From contig CAVYWD010000002.1 of assembly GCA_963772225.1 (NCBI GenBank), positions 496,001 to 560,000 of the forward strand: a DNA stretch of 64,000 nt, in the 5' to 3' direction. Below the pieces are notes generated by a model. The model worked only from the letters and a program-made list of their open reading frames with translations, was not told the origin of the DNA and made no database searches. The translations under genes and the position numbers were made by a program. Shown in pieces: positions 38,608 through 47,479 of the stretch (position 1 is the first letter of the stretch; the number at the start of each line of letters is the position of its first letter). Source of the DNA: CAVYWD01 sp963772225. Its GTDB lineage: Bacteria > Myxococcota > Myxococcia > Myxococcales > UBA5297.

Positions 38608-38967
38608 CTACGGCTTGGAGGTGCCCTGGCGGCCGTAGGAGTCCTCGAGGCGGACGACGTCGTCGAGCTCGGGGGTCGAGACCTCGAGGATGTCGCAGTC
38701 GGCCAACGCGACCATGCGGTGTTTGGTCCCCGGGACGATGTGGTAGCTCTCGCCGACCTTCAGCTCCCGCTCGGTGAGCCCGTGACCTTCGTCCACGACC
38801 AGCAACAGGCGACCTGCCTGGAGGTGAATCGTCTCGTCCTTCACCTCGTGGTACTGCAGCGAGAGCTTGTGGCCCTCGTTCACGTGCAGCACCTTGCCGA
38901 CGTACCGTTGGGTGTGGGCCCAGATGAGCTCGTAACCCCAGGGCTTCTCTACGCGGCGCACCGTCAT
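38608..38967 (-). CDS. Cupin-domain protein, mannose-6-phosphate isomerase type II-like
   Basis: 119 residues forming one cupin barrel. Motif 1 is GHKLSLQYHEVKDETI (metal-binding His/Glu) and motif 2 is GESYHIVPGTKHRM. KPWGYELIWAHTQRYVGKVL at the N-terminus is the classic opening of small PMI-type II/WbuC-like cupins. Full phosphomannose isomerases of this class are usually fused to a GDP-mannose pyrophosphorylase domain; here only the cupin is present, as in stand-alone sugar-phosphate isomerases. Enzymatic role not shown. ATG preceded by GAGGAAG. It converges on the serine protease gene and lies 111 bases downstream of the SPOR gene. Confidence 0.85.
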   Translation of the reverse strand: MTVRRVEKPWGYELIWAHTQRYVGKVLHVNEGHKLSLQYHEVKDETIHLQAGRLLLVVDEGHGLTERELKVGESYHIVPGTKHRMVALADCDILEVSTPELDDVVRLEDSYGRQGTSKP

Positions 38968-39078
38968 CTCTTCCTCTTTCGAGCAGTTCGTCCAGCAGCC
39001 AGTGGACTATAGCCGACTGGGCGAAGGCGCGCTGGCAGGGAGGCTCGGGCGGGCAGGCGGATGGCCGGGACCTGGCCG

Positions 39079-39816
39079 TCAATGCGCGGCCGTCACCATG
39101 GCGTGGAGGGTCGATTTCTTCTTGAACGCCTTGAGGGCGGCGTCGGCGTCGTCGCGCGTGGCGTAGGAGCCGACCCGGACGCGGTACACGTGCCCCTTTC
39201 CGACGGGGTCGGCCTCGACGACGTACGGAGAGAACCCCTTGGCGGTGAGCTTCGCCGAAAGCCTGTCGGCCTCCTCGCGAGACGGCAGCGAGCCGACCTG
39301 CAGGCAGTACTGACCGTCGCCGCCGACCGCCTTGCCGGAGGCTTTGTCGAATGCAGCTGCCAGGCCTTCGCCCCGCTTGCCCGAGTCGTCGGCCCTGGGT
39401 TTCTCGGCGGGCTTCGAAGCCGTTTTCTCGGACGCCGTCTCGCCCGCTCTCTCCGGGGGCTTGGCTTTGGCGGCGGGTGTCTCCGCGGGCCGCGTCGGCT
39501 CCACCGGGCTCGTGCCGGGCTTCGGGGTCTTGGAGAGCTCGGCGGCGAAGGTGAGGTTGTCGGGCTTGGCGGGAGACAGCTCTCCGGTGCCGGCGACCGA
39601 GTCGCCCGACCGAACCTTCTCCTTCGCGTCGATGAGCGCGAGCGGATCGCCGGCAGACGCGACCGGCATCGAGCTCACGGCGAGCTGTTTGCCCACCAGC
39701 ACGCCCAGCGCGAACACCACGCCCAGGACCACCAGGGCGCCGATCACGAAAGACACGATCTGCCGGTTGTCGAGGTGCAGGTCGATGCTCTCTTTCATCC
39801 GATGGGGATCGCGCAT
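39079..39816 (-). CDS. SPOR-domain membrane protein
   Basis: 245 residues. One membrane helix (IVSFVIGALVVLGVVFALGV, residues ~24-43) with a short cytoplasmic N-terminus, a long Pro/Ala/Lys-rich linker, and a C-terminal SPOR domain (YCLQVGSLPSREEADRLSA, then GHVYRVRVGSYATRDDADAA). SPOR domains bind denuded peptidoglycan at the division septum, so the protein is likely a cell-division or envelope factor of the FtsN/DedD type. The start at 39816 follows GGGAGG by five bases. It begins 9 bases after argS, an arrangement common in Deltaproteobacteria, and is probably co-transcribed with it. Confidence 0.9.
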   Translation of the reverse strand: MRDPHRMKESIDLHLDNRQIVSFVIGALVVLGVVFALGVLVGKQLAVSSMPVASAGDPLALIDAKEKVRSGDSVAGTGELSPAKPDNLTFAAELSKTPKPGTSPVEPTRPAETPAAKAKPPERAGETASEKTASKPAEKPRADDSGKRGEGLAAAFDKASGKAVGGDGQYCLQVGSLPSREEADRLSAKLTAKGFSPYVVEADPVGKGHVYRVRVGSYATRDDADAALKAFKKKSTLHAMVTAAH

Positions 39817-39824
39817 GGGCCTCC

Positions 39825-41684
39825 CTACTCCTCGCCGTCCTCGAGCTCGCGCGCGGTCTCGATGGGGACCTCCATCCACTCCGGCGCGCTCACGCCCAGG
39901 AGCGCGAGGGCATTGGCGAAGACCGTCTTCAGCGCGCCGACGAGGATCAGCCGGGCGCGGGTGAGCTCGGGGTTCGCGGCCTGGATGACCCTCATGCCGC
40001 TCTCCCGCTTGCCGCGCGTGTAATACGCCTGGAAGGCCGCCGACGTCTCCTGGACGAAGAAGACCACCCGGTGCGGCTCGAGGTTCTTCGCCGCGCTCTC
40101 CACGAGAGACGGGAAGGCGAGCACGCGCTTGACCAGGTCGAGCTCGTCGGGATCGGTGAGGTGCTTCTCCAGCAGCGCCAGGTTGAACTCGGGCGCCTCG
40201 AACCCGTCCTGGAGCGCCCTCTTGAAGATGTTCGCGCAGCGCGCATGCCCGTACTGGACGTAGAAGACCGGGTTGTCGAGCGTCTGCTTCTTCACGAGAT
40301 CGAGGTCGAAGTCGAGCTGCGAGTCCGAGCGCTTCATGAGGAACATGACGCGCGTCGCGTCCAGCCCGGCCTCGTCGACCACGTCGCGCAAGGTGACGAA
40401 GGTACCGGCGCGCTTGCTCATCTTGAACGGCTTTCCGTCCTTGATGAGGTTGACCATCTGGACGAGGACGACGTCGAGCGCGCCCTTCTTCCCGGTCAAC
40501 GCCTCCACCGCCGACTTCACGCGCTTGACGTAGCCGCCGTGGTCCGCTCCCCAGACGTCGACGAGCCAGCCGTGGCCGCGGTCGAGCTTGTCCTTGTGGT
40601 AGGCGATGTCCGCGGCGAAGTAGGTGTAGCTGCCGTCCGACTTCTGCAGCGGCCGGTCCTGGTCGTCGCCGAAGGCGGTGGCCCGGAAGAGCAGCTGCTC
40701 GCGCGGCTCGTAGTCCTCGGCGTGGGCGGCGTCCTTGGGCGGAGGCAGCACGCCGCGGAACATGTGACCCTTGTCGGTCAGCGCCACCACCGCGCGGTCG
40801 ATGGCCTTCTTCTCGTGGAGCGACCGCTCGGAGAACCAGGAGTCGAAGCGGATGTTCAGGGCCTTCAGGTCTCCCTGGATGACCTCCAAGAGCTGGGCGA
40901 TGGCAAAGTCGGTGAACAGGCCCTGCTGCTCCGCCTCGCTCGCGTTCAGGAAGCTCTCGCCGTGGCGCGCCTTGAACGCTTTCGCCACCTCGACCATGTA
41001 CTCGCCGGGGTACGGGAGGATCTTCGCCATGGCCTCGTCCCACTCGCGCTTCTGGCGCTTCTCGTCGGGGGTCGAGGGCGACGGGGGCGGCTGCAGGAGC
41101 GGCGGCCGCGAGACCGGGGTGCCGCACTGCTCGCGGTAGCGGACGAAGAGGCTCTTGCCCAGCTGCTTCACCTGTCCGCCGGCATCGTTGATGTAGTACT
41201 CGCGGACGACCTCGTGGCCAGTGGCGGCGAGCAAGGTGGCGATGGCGTCGCCGACGACGGCGCCGCGGCCGTGGCCGACGTGCATGGGCCCGGTGGGGTT
41301 CGCCGAGACGTATTCGACCATCACTTTCTTGCCGGAGCCGGACGCGCTCTTCCCGTAGCCCGCGCCCTGCGCCTGGACTTGCCCCAGAGCCGCCAGCCAC
41401 ACGCGCGGGGCGATCCAGAGATTCAGGAAGCCGGGCCCGGCGATCTCCGCCTTGAGGACGACCTTCTGATCGTCGGCGAGGTTGTCGAGCAGGATCTGTG
41501 CGACGGCGCGAGGCGACTTGCCGGCGGCCTTCTGGAGCAGGAGCGCGGCGTTGCTGGACCAATCGCCGTGCGCTGGGTTCTTGGGCGCCTCGACGAGCAC
41601 CTCGCCGGGGAACGCCGGCAAGAGCCCCTTCTGCTCGCAGCGGGCGAGCGTGCGGGCGATGACCTCTCGGGCTTTCTCCTTCAC
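39825..41684 (-). CDS. argS: Arginyl-tRNA synthetase
   Basis: 619 residues from GTG at 41684, which has GAAGG four bases upstream; an ATG at 41750 would give 641. N-terminal ArgS domain (LVEAPKNPAHGDWSSNAALL), HIGH signature NPTGPMHVGHGRGAVVGD, DVWGADHGGYV, KMSK-equivalent FKMSKRAGTFVTLRDVVDE and DALR anticodon-binding domain at the C-terminus (HRVVFFVQETSAAFQAYYT). It charges tRNA-Arg. Shortly after the HIGH motif is a Pro/Ser-rich insertion (SRPPLLQPPPSPSTPDEKR), seen in part of the family. Downstream SPOR gene follows in 9 bases. Confidence 0.96.
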   Translation of the reverse strand: MKEKAREVIARTLARCEQKGLLPAFPGEVLVEAPKNPAHGDWSSNAALLLQKAAGKSPRAVAQILLDNLADDQKVVLKAEIAGPGFLNLWIAPRVWLAALGQVQAQGAGYGKSASGSGKKVMVEYVSANPTGPMHVGHGRGAVVGDAIATLLAATGHEVVREYYINDAGGQVKQLGKSLFVRYREQCGTPVSRPPLLQPPPSPSTPDEKRQKREWDEAMAKILPYPGEYMVEVAKAFKARHGESFLNASEAEQQGLFTDFAIAQLLEVIQGDLKALNIRFDSWFSERSLHEKKAIDRAVVALTDKGHMFRGVLPPPKDAAHAEDYEPREQLLFRATAFGDDQDRPLQKSDGSYTYFAADIAYHKDKLDRGHGWLVDVWGADHGGYVKRVKSAVEALTGKKGALDVVLVQMVNLIKDGKPFKMSKRAGTFVTLRDVVDEAGLDATRVMFLMKRSDSQLDFDLDLVKKQTLDNPVFYVQYGHARCANIFKRALQDGFEAPEFNLALLEKHLTDPDELDLVKRVLAFPSLVESAAKNLEPHRVVFFVQETSAAFQAYYTRGKRESGMRVIQAANPELTRARLILVGALKTVFANALALLGVSAPEWMEVPIETARELEDGEE

Positions 41685-41797
41685 GGGCCTTCGATCCTTT
41701 CGTTTGCGACCCAGCTTCGCGGCGACTCCCACTTCAGGGTCAGGTCGCATCTTAGGGGCCGACCGGGGCGCGTCAACTTACCGCGCCAAGCGGCGAT

Positions 41798-42923
41798 TTA
41801 GGGGGACAAGACGCGGCGAACCGTGTCCCACCGCAGGCAGCGCTCGCAGCGCATCCGCAGCTCCGGAGAGCCGTGGCCGCAGGCGGAGCACTGGAACGGG
41901 TGATGCTGCTCGCCGAGCTGGCGGAGCAGCTGTTCGAGCTCTTGACGTGCGGACGCCCCGGACCCCGACGTGAGCAGAGACTGGGCGAGCTCGACGCGCG
42001 CCCTCACCGAGCTCCGGTCGAGCTCCAGCGCGCGCCGCAGGTGCCCCGCCGCTTCCTCCACCTCACCGGCTTCGCGCAAGAGCTGCGCCAGCGCGACCCG
42101 CACCGCCGGGTGGTCGTCGCTCTGGAGGAGGCCCGAGAAGAAGGACTTCGCGCCGGGCTCTGCCTCCTCGAGCGGCCGGGCGATTGCCGGCGAGAGCTCG
42201 CGCTCCAGCGCGCAGGCGCGCTTGAGCGCCCGCGCGGCCTCGGCCCGTTCTCCGACCTTGAGCGCGACGAGGCCGTCGGCCATCGCCGCGTGGGCGCTCT
42301 CCGGGGCGACTTCGCGGGCCCTGCGCGCGAAGGCGCGGGCCTTCTCGCCGTCCACCTCGGCCAGCGCCGCCTCCGCCAGAAGATGCGCCAGGATGGAGGC
42401 GGAGCCGCCGCCCGCCGATACGAGCTCGCCCTCGACCTCGGCAGCCTGCGCGAAGTCCTTCTTCTGCTCGTAGAATCTCGCGCAGGCGCACCAGGGCGTC
42501 CTGCAGACCCGGCTCGCTCGCCAGGAGCCGCTGATAGCACTCGACGGCGAGCTCCGGCATTCCCGCGCGCTGGTAGTCGAGCCCGAGCTCAAGCTCAATC
42601 TGTTGACGGATGCGCGGCGGCAGCTCGGGCCGGAGCAACATGTTGCGGTGGAGCCGGATGGCCCGCTCGTGCTCGCCCGTGCGGCGGAACAGGGCTCCGA
42701 GCGCGAAGTAGGTCTCGGAGGTGCGGGCATCCACGTCCGCGGCGCGGGTGAGCTCCTCCAGGGCCGCGTCGGGCTTGTCGGAGAGGATGTACCGAAAGCC
42801 CTTGAGGTAGGCGCGGCGTGCTGCCGCCCGGCGCCGTCGCCTCACCCAGGTGCGGTAACCGACCACCAGCGCCAGCGCGCCGAGCGCCACGGCGATCAGG
42901 ATGGGCGGTTGGGGAAGAATCAT
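41798..42923 (-). CDS. LapB/YciM-like TPR protein with zinc ribbon (frameshift at 42473-42477)
   Basis: Restored length 374 residues. One N-terminal membrane helix (ILIAVALGALALVVGYRTWV), several TPR repeats (ALGALFRRTGEHERAIRLHR, LGLDYQRAGMPELAVECYQR, LAQSLLTSGSGASARQELEQ) and a C-terminal rubredoxin-like zinc ribbon (CSAC and CERC). That is the domain order of LapB/YciM, which regulates LpxC and links LPS synthesis to export. The reading frame changes once: ALVRLREI continues as YEQKKDFAQAAEVE in another frame. Restoring GATC from GATTC (GAATC at 42473-42477 on the plus strand) joins them. Membrane localisation is expected. Confidence 0.82.
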
Positions 42924-42981
42924 GGGGCGCTCACCCCAATGGATCGCGCGCTGCGAGCTCGGCGTCTCGCAGGCGGCCCCT

Positions 42982-43488
42982 TCACGGGGTTGGCCAGAAG
43001 GACGCGAGCCTCTGGTCGAACACCGGCCGCAGTCGGTCGTACGAGGCCGAAAGGTGCTCGACCATCACCTTGGTCTCCGCGAGCACCGGCATGAAGTTGG
43101 AGTCGCCGCCCCAGCGGGGCACGACGTGGTAGTGCAGGTGCTCGTCGATGCCCGCGCCGGCAATCCGCCCCAGGTTCATCCCGACGTTGAAGCCCTCGGG
43201 CTTGTAGGCGGCCTTGAGCGCCTCGATGGCGAGGGCGAGCAAGCGGTGAACCTCGGCGAACTCGGCCTCGGGCAGCGCCGACAGGTCGGCCACGTGCCGC
43301 CGGGGGATCACCATGAGGTGGCCGTTGTTGTAGGGGTACTTGTTCAGCATCGCGAAGGCGCTCGGGCTTCGGCCCAAGACCAAGTTCTCGCGATCGGCGG
43401 ACTGCGCCGGGTACAGGCAGAAGATGCAGCCCATGGGCTTCTCAGCCCCGATGTAGTCCATGCGCCAGGGCGCCCACAAGGTCTGCAT
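42982..43488 (-). CDS. HIT-family hydrolase
   Basis: 168 residues with the histidine triad HLHYHVVPRW (H-x-H-x-H) after GIDE, and the N-terminal MGCIFCLYPAQS Cys pair plus PYNNGHLMVIPRRHV, a pattern of the Ap4A phosphorylase/HIT branch in bacteria. The His of the triad is the nucleophile for nucleoside-phosphate bond cleavage; diadenosine polyphosphates are a likely substrate. The ATG at 43488 gives the normal MQTLWAPWRMDYI start. It lies 34 bases downstream of sppA and 58 bases upstream of the LapB-like gene, all on the minus strand and probably co-transcribed. Confidence 0.92.
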   Translation of the reverse strand: MQTLWAPWRMDYIGAEKPMGCIFCLYPAQSADRENLVLGRSPSAFAMLNKYPYNNGHLMVIPRRHVADLSALPEAEFAEVHRLLALAIEALKAAYKPEGFNVGMNLGRIAGAGIDEHLHYHVVPRWGGDSNFMPVLAETKVMVEHLSASYDRLRPVFDQRLASFWPTP

Positions 43489-43522
43489 GGCCGCTGCTCC
43501 ACGGCCGCACCACTTCGCCCGT

Positions 43523-44455
43523 TCAGGGCGAGAGCGGCAGCGGCGCCAGGTACGCCGGCCCGAGGATGGGAGCCGAGCCTGAGGCGGACAGTACCTCTTC
43601 GCGAACCCCGCGCGCGAGCGCGCGGCCGCCCTCGTGAAGGAGCTCCTCGAAGTGGAACGGATGCTCCTCGGGCGGGTACTGCAGGCGCGGCTCGCCCTCG
43701 ATTCCGCCCAAGGCGGCCGCCAGCCGGACGGCATCGTTGAAGTTGCCCACTTCGTCGACGAGCTTCAGCTCCTTGGCTTGCGCTCCGGTGATCACGCGGC
43801 CGTCGGCCCACGGCCGGACGTCCTCCACCTTCAAGCCGCGCCCCTGCGCAACCGCCTCGATGAACTGCTCGTGCACCGAGTCCATCATCGACTGGAAGTA
43901 GGCGCGTTCCTCGTCGGTCATCTCCCGGAACGGATTGCCCACGTCCTTGAGCTTGCCGCTCTTGATGGTGACCATCTGGAACTTGAGCTCGCGCGCGATG
44001 TCACCCAGGTACGGGAGCTGGCTAATCACCCCGATGGAGCCGGTGAGCGTGCCGGGGTTGGCGATGATTTTCTGGCAGCCGGCGCTGATGTAGTAGCCGC
44101 CCGAGGCCGCGACGTTGCCCATGGAGCAGACGGTCTTCTTCTTCTCCCCTACTCGGCGGAGCTCTTCATAGATCTCCTGAGAGGGAGCGACCGCGCCGCC
44201 GGGCGAGTCGACCCGGACGAGGATGGCCTTGACGTGGTCGTCCTTGGCGAACCGGCGAAGCTGCTTGAGCGCCTTGTCGGAGCTCTCGATGACGCCCTTG
44301 ATCTCCAGGACCCCGACTGCCGGCCCACCTGAGAACGCACCTGCGCTCTCATCCTCCGAGCGCACTGCCAAGACGGCGACGGCGATGAAGGCGAAGAGCG
44401 AGAGGAAGAGCCCGCCGAAGATCAGCCCCAGGACAACCCACGACCTACGTTCCAT
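43523..44455 (-). CDS. sppA: Signal peptide peptidase SppA, short form
   Basis: 310 residues. One N-terminal membrane helix (WVVLGLIFGGLFLSLFAFIA) anchors a single S49 peptidase domain. Key blocks: VDSPGGAVAPSQEIYEEL, GNVAASGGYYISAG with the catalytic Ser, TLTGSIGVISQ, and the Lys region IKSGKLKDVGNPFREMT. The Ser/Lys dyad of short bacterial SppA proteins is therefore complete. It cleaves residual signal peptides in the membrane. Length fits the ~300-residue single-domain type rather than the 600-residue E. coli form. It precedes the HIT gene and follows the DUF507 gene. Confidence 0.93.
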   Translation of the reverse strand: MERRSWVVLGLIFGGLFLSLFAFIAVAVLAVRSEDESAGAFSGGPAVGVLEIKGVIESSDKALKQLRRFAKDDHVKAILVRVDSPGGAVAPSQEIYEELRRVGEKKKTVCSMGNVAASGGYYISAGCQKIIANPGTLTGSIGVISQLPYLGDIARELKFQMVTIKSGKLKDVGNPFREMTDEERAYFQSMMDSVHEQFIEAVAQGRGLKVEDVRPWADGRVITGAQAKELKLVDEVGNFNDAVRLAAALGGIEGEPRLQYPPEEHPFHFEELLHEGGRALARGVREEVLSASGSAPILGPAYLAPLPLSP

Positions 44456-44571
44456 TGGCGACGGCCCTCCGCGGCTCGCTTCCCTGACCGCGACCCCCCG
44501 GTCAGTTCATGTCATTGGGAGAGCCGGGACGCTCGCGCGGCGGCGTCCGGGCGACAGGCGCAGAACGACCC

Positions 44572-45090
44572 CTAGATGAGGCCCTTGGCGCGCCGAATCT
44601 GCTCGACGACCTTTTGGTACTCGATGTCCCAGGTCCCGGTGCCTTCCTGAAGGTGGCGCAGTCGGGTCCGAGCCTCGCGGTCGATTTCCTCGTCGACGTC
44701 GAGGTGCTTCTTCATGATGGAAAAGATCTTCTTGCGCAGCGGCGGGTCGTCGCTGAAAACTTCCTCGACGTTGCGGCTGATGAGCAGGAACTCGAGCATC
44801 TGACCGATGATGTACTCGATGCCCTCGTCGCCCATCTTGAAGCCGCGCACATCGGCCATCTCGCGCTTGACCTGGTTGAACTTCGAGTGGTCATAGCCGC
44901 GGCGCTCCAAGGCCTCCCGCGTCGCCTGGTTTACCCGGTCCTCGTTGGACAGGTACTCCTTCATGATCGCGGACATGTCCATCTCGGCGTCGGCGATGCG
45001 CAAGGGCTCGACTTCGATGTCGCCCTCCTGCATCAAGGTCTGGACGACCTCGCGCGCGATTGCCGGGATGACCTTGGGATAAAGCCTCAT
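44572..45090 (-). CDS. DUF507-family protein
   Basis: 172 residues. The N-terminus MRLYPKVIPAIAREVVQTLM and the repeat of a related segment later (EVFSDDPPLRKKIFSIMKKH, DVDEEIDREARTRLRHLQEG) match DUF507, a family found almost only in Deltaproteobacteria and relatives. It is charged, helical and has no membrane segment or signal. The function of the family is unknown. The start at 45090 is preferred over an upstream ATG at 45135 because the family consistently begins MRLYPK-like. It lies 116 bases upstream of sppA. Confidence 0.85.
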   Translation of the reverse strand: MRLYPKVIPAIAREVVQTLMQEGDIEVEPLRIADAEMDMSAIMKEYLSNEDRVNQATREALERRGYDHSKFNQVKREMADVRGFKMGDEGIEYIIGQMLEFLLISRNVEEVFSDDPPLRKKIFSIMKKHLDVDEEIDREARTRLRHLQEGTGTWDIEYQKVVEQIRRAKGLI

Positions 45091-45257
45091 CTCGTGTGTC
45101 CTCTCCCCGTTGAAAGTGGCGATGCTATACGCCACGGCGGAAGGCCTTTCAACGAAAATCTTGGAAAAAATACAAGGCTGGGGCCCGTTTTTCCGCGCGC
45201 GCTCCCAGCGGCAACGACCTGGCTGGCAGGCCCCAGGGCACCCTCTCCGCGAGGCCC

Positions 45258-47186
45258 CTAGGAGGCTGACGGCTCCGTCCCGCGCGGGCCGTGGACGCTC
45301 GACTCGCCGGGGTCCTCGGCCCTGTGAAGCGCCGCGAAGATCTGCTCGGCGAGGGCCGGGCCAATCCCGTCCACTGCAGCGATGGCCTCCGGTGCCGCCT
45401 CGCGCACGCGCTTGAGAGAACCGAAGTGCTTGAGGAGAGCCCTTCGCCGCGCGCCTCCCACGCCAGGGATGTCCTCCAACGCGCTGCGCAGGGTCCTTCG
45501 CCCGCGCAGCAGGCGGTGGTAGGTGATGGCGAAGCGGTGGGCCTCGTCGCGCAGCCTCGCGAGCAGGAACAGCTCTGGGCTGTTCTGGCGCAGGATGACC
45601 GGGTCCTTGCGGCCGAGCACGAAGACCCGCTCCAACGAGTGCTCGACGGGGGAGCTCGCGTCACCCTCGAGAGCCCGGCTCTTGGCGAGGCTCGCCAGGT
45701 CGGCTTCGACGCCAGCGTCCTTGAGAGCCGCCGCGGCGCTCGCGAGCTGGCCCTTGCCACCGTCGATGAGGAACAGGTCGGGCAAATCCCCCTGCTTGGC
45801 TCGCCGCGTCAGAACCTCATAGAGCATGGCGAAATCGTCCGTGCCGGCGACCGACTTGATCCGGAATCGGCGGTACTGCAATCGGTCGGCCTCCCCGTCC
45901 AGAAAGCTGACCTTGCTGCCCACCGCCGACGAGCCCTGGAAGAGCGAGATGTCGTAGCACTCGATCCGCCGGGGGACCTTCCGGAGCCCCAGCGCGCGCT
46001 GAAGGCGCCCGAGGAGCGAGGCCAGCTCCTCCCGGGTGTGGCGGTGCTCCAGGAACGCGTTCTGGGCGTTGCGCTGGGCCATCTCCACGAGCTCGGCCTT
46101 GTTCCCCCGACGCGGCGTGCGCACGGCCACCTTCCGCCCGCGCTTCTCGGAGAGCCAGACCTCGGTCGCCTCGGCATCCTCCAGCTCGACGGGCAGGAGG
46201 ATCTCATCCGGGATGAGGGCTTCACCCCCGTAGTACAGGTCGACGAACGAGGCGATGAGCTCCTCCGTCGGGAACTCCTGCCCGGTGAACGGGAACGTGC
46301 GCCCGCCGGTGAGCCGCCCCCGCCGGACGTAGAGCAGGTAGAAGACCAGCCGGTCGGCCTCGCGATAGACCCCGAGCACGTCGCGGTCCACGTCGTCCTC
46401 GGCGGCCACCATGCGCTGCTTCTCGAGGCTGCGCTCGATGGCCCGGAGCTGGTCGCGAAGGCGCGCGGCGATCTCGAACTGGGTGCGCTCGCTCGCCTGG
46501 AGCATCCGCTCCCGGATGCGCTCGGCGACGGTGGCCTCCTTCCCCTCTAGGAAGAGCACGACGTCGCGCACGTGGCTCCGGTAGGTCTCGGGGGCGATGG
46601 CCTCGATGCAGGGGCCCGGGCAGCGGCCAATCTGGTACTGCATGCACGGCCGGCGGCGGCGCGCGCACAGCTCCATTTGCCGGTCGGTGCAGGTGCGCAG
46701 TTGGAAGTGGCGGTTGATGAGCCGCAGCGTCTCGCGGATGGACGACGCCGAGCTGTAGGGTCCGAAGGTGCGGGCGCCGTCCTGCGCGTCCGGGCGCGCG
46801 CGCCCAGGCCCGCCCTTGACCTGCGCCGCGCGCACCACCTCGAGACGGGGCCAGGCGGCCTGCTCGTCGAGCCTCAAGCAGATGAAGCTCTTGTCGTCGC
46901 GCAGCATGACGTTGAAGCGCGGCTTGTGTTTCTTGATGAGCTCGCTCTCGAGGAGCAGCGCCTCTTTCTCGCTGCGCACCACGATGGTCTCGAGGTCGCC
47001 CAAGAGCTCGTCCAGCAGGGCCACGAAAGCCCGCTCGTCGCCGGAGCGGTTGAAGTAGCTGCGCACGCGGTTGCGCAGGTTCACCGCCTTGCCGACGTAG
47101 ACGATTTCCCCGGAGCGGTCCTTCATCAGGTAGACGCCCGGCTCGGTGGGCAGGTGGTCGAGCTTGTTCTGGAGGGAGGCGTCCAT
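45258..47186 (-). CDS. uvrC: Excinuclease ABC subunit C
   Basis: 642 residues. GIY-YIG nuclease domain at the N-terminus (PGVYLMKDRSGEIVYVGKAV), a Cys-rich RRRPCMQYQIGRCPGPC segment (iron-sulfur-like UvrC cluster), a UVR motif (FEIAARLRDQLRAIE), the C-terminal RNase H-like endonuclease half (RIECYDISLFQGSSAVGS, DLFLIDGGKGQL, LARLRDEAHRFAITYHR) and a terminal helix-hairpin-helix (DIPGVGGARRRALLKHFG). It makes the 3' and 5' incisions in nucleotide excision repair together with UvrB, whose gene starts upstream on the same strand; the pair is separated by 293 bases with no gene between. Confidence 0.97.
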   Translation of the reverse strand: MDASLQNKLDHLPTEPGVYLMKDRSGEIVYVGKAVNLRNRVRSYFNRSGDERAFVALLDELLGDLETIVVRSEKEALLLESELIKKHKPRFNVMLRDDKSFICLRLDEQAAWPRLEVVRAAQVKGGPGRARPDAQDGARTFGPYSSASSIRETLRLINRHFQLRTCTDRQMELCARRRRPCMQYQIGRCPGPCIEAIAPETYRSHVRDVVLFLEGKEATVAERIRERMLQASERTQFEIAARLRDQLRAIERSLEKQRMVAAEDDVDRDVLGVYREADRLVFYLLYVRRGRLTGGRTFPFTGQEFPTEELIASFVDLYYGGEALIPDEILLPVELEDAEATEVWLSEKRGRKVAVRTPRRGNKAELVEMAQRNAQNAFLEHRHTREELASLLGRLQRALGLRKVPRRIECYDISLFQGSSAVGSKVSFLDGEADRLQYRRFRIKSVAGTDDFAMLYEVLTRRAKQGDLPDLFLIDGGKGQLASAAAALKDAGVEADLASLAKSRALEGDASSPVEHSLERVFVLGRKDPVILRQNSPELFLLARLRDEAHRFAITYHRLLRGRRTLRSALEDIPGVGGARRRALLKHFGSLKRVREAAPEAIAAVDGIGPALAEQIFAALHRAEDPGESSVHGPRGTEPSAS

Positions 47187-47479
47187 GGCGGGTCCGACCT
47201 ACGACCTTATGCCGAGCCTTATCGCACAACAGCGGTTCGGAAGCGGCTCCCTGCTGGTCGCTTCTGCCCTGCCCGCTCCAGCCAGCCAGCGCTCTGCGGC
47301 CGACTGCTTCTCAGCTCGCTCCACGCGGGGTCAGCCGCCCTGTTCCAGGAGCTCGGTCAGAAGTCTCCATTCCGAGCCTCAAGGAAGGGCCGAGCGCCAA
47401 GCGGATTGCAGACGCGCTCCCTCGGTGGTTCCCAGGCCAGGGCTGGTGCTGATTGGCGCTCCGCGCCGCAACCGCGACC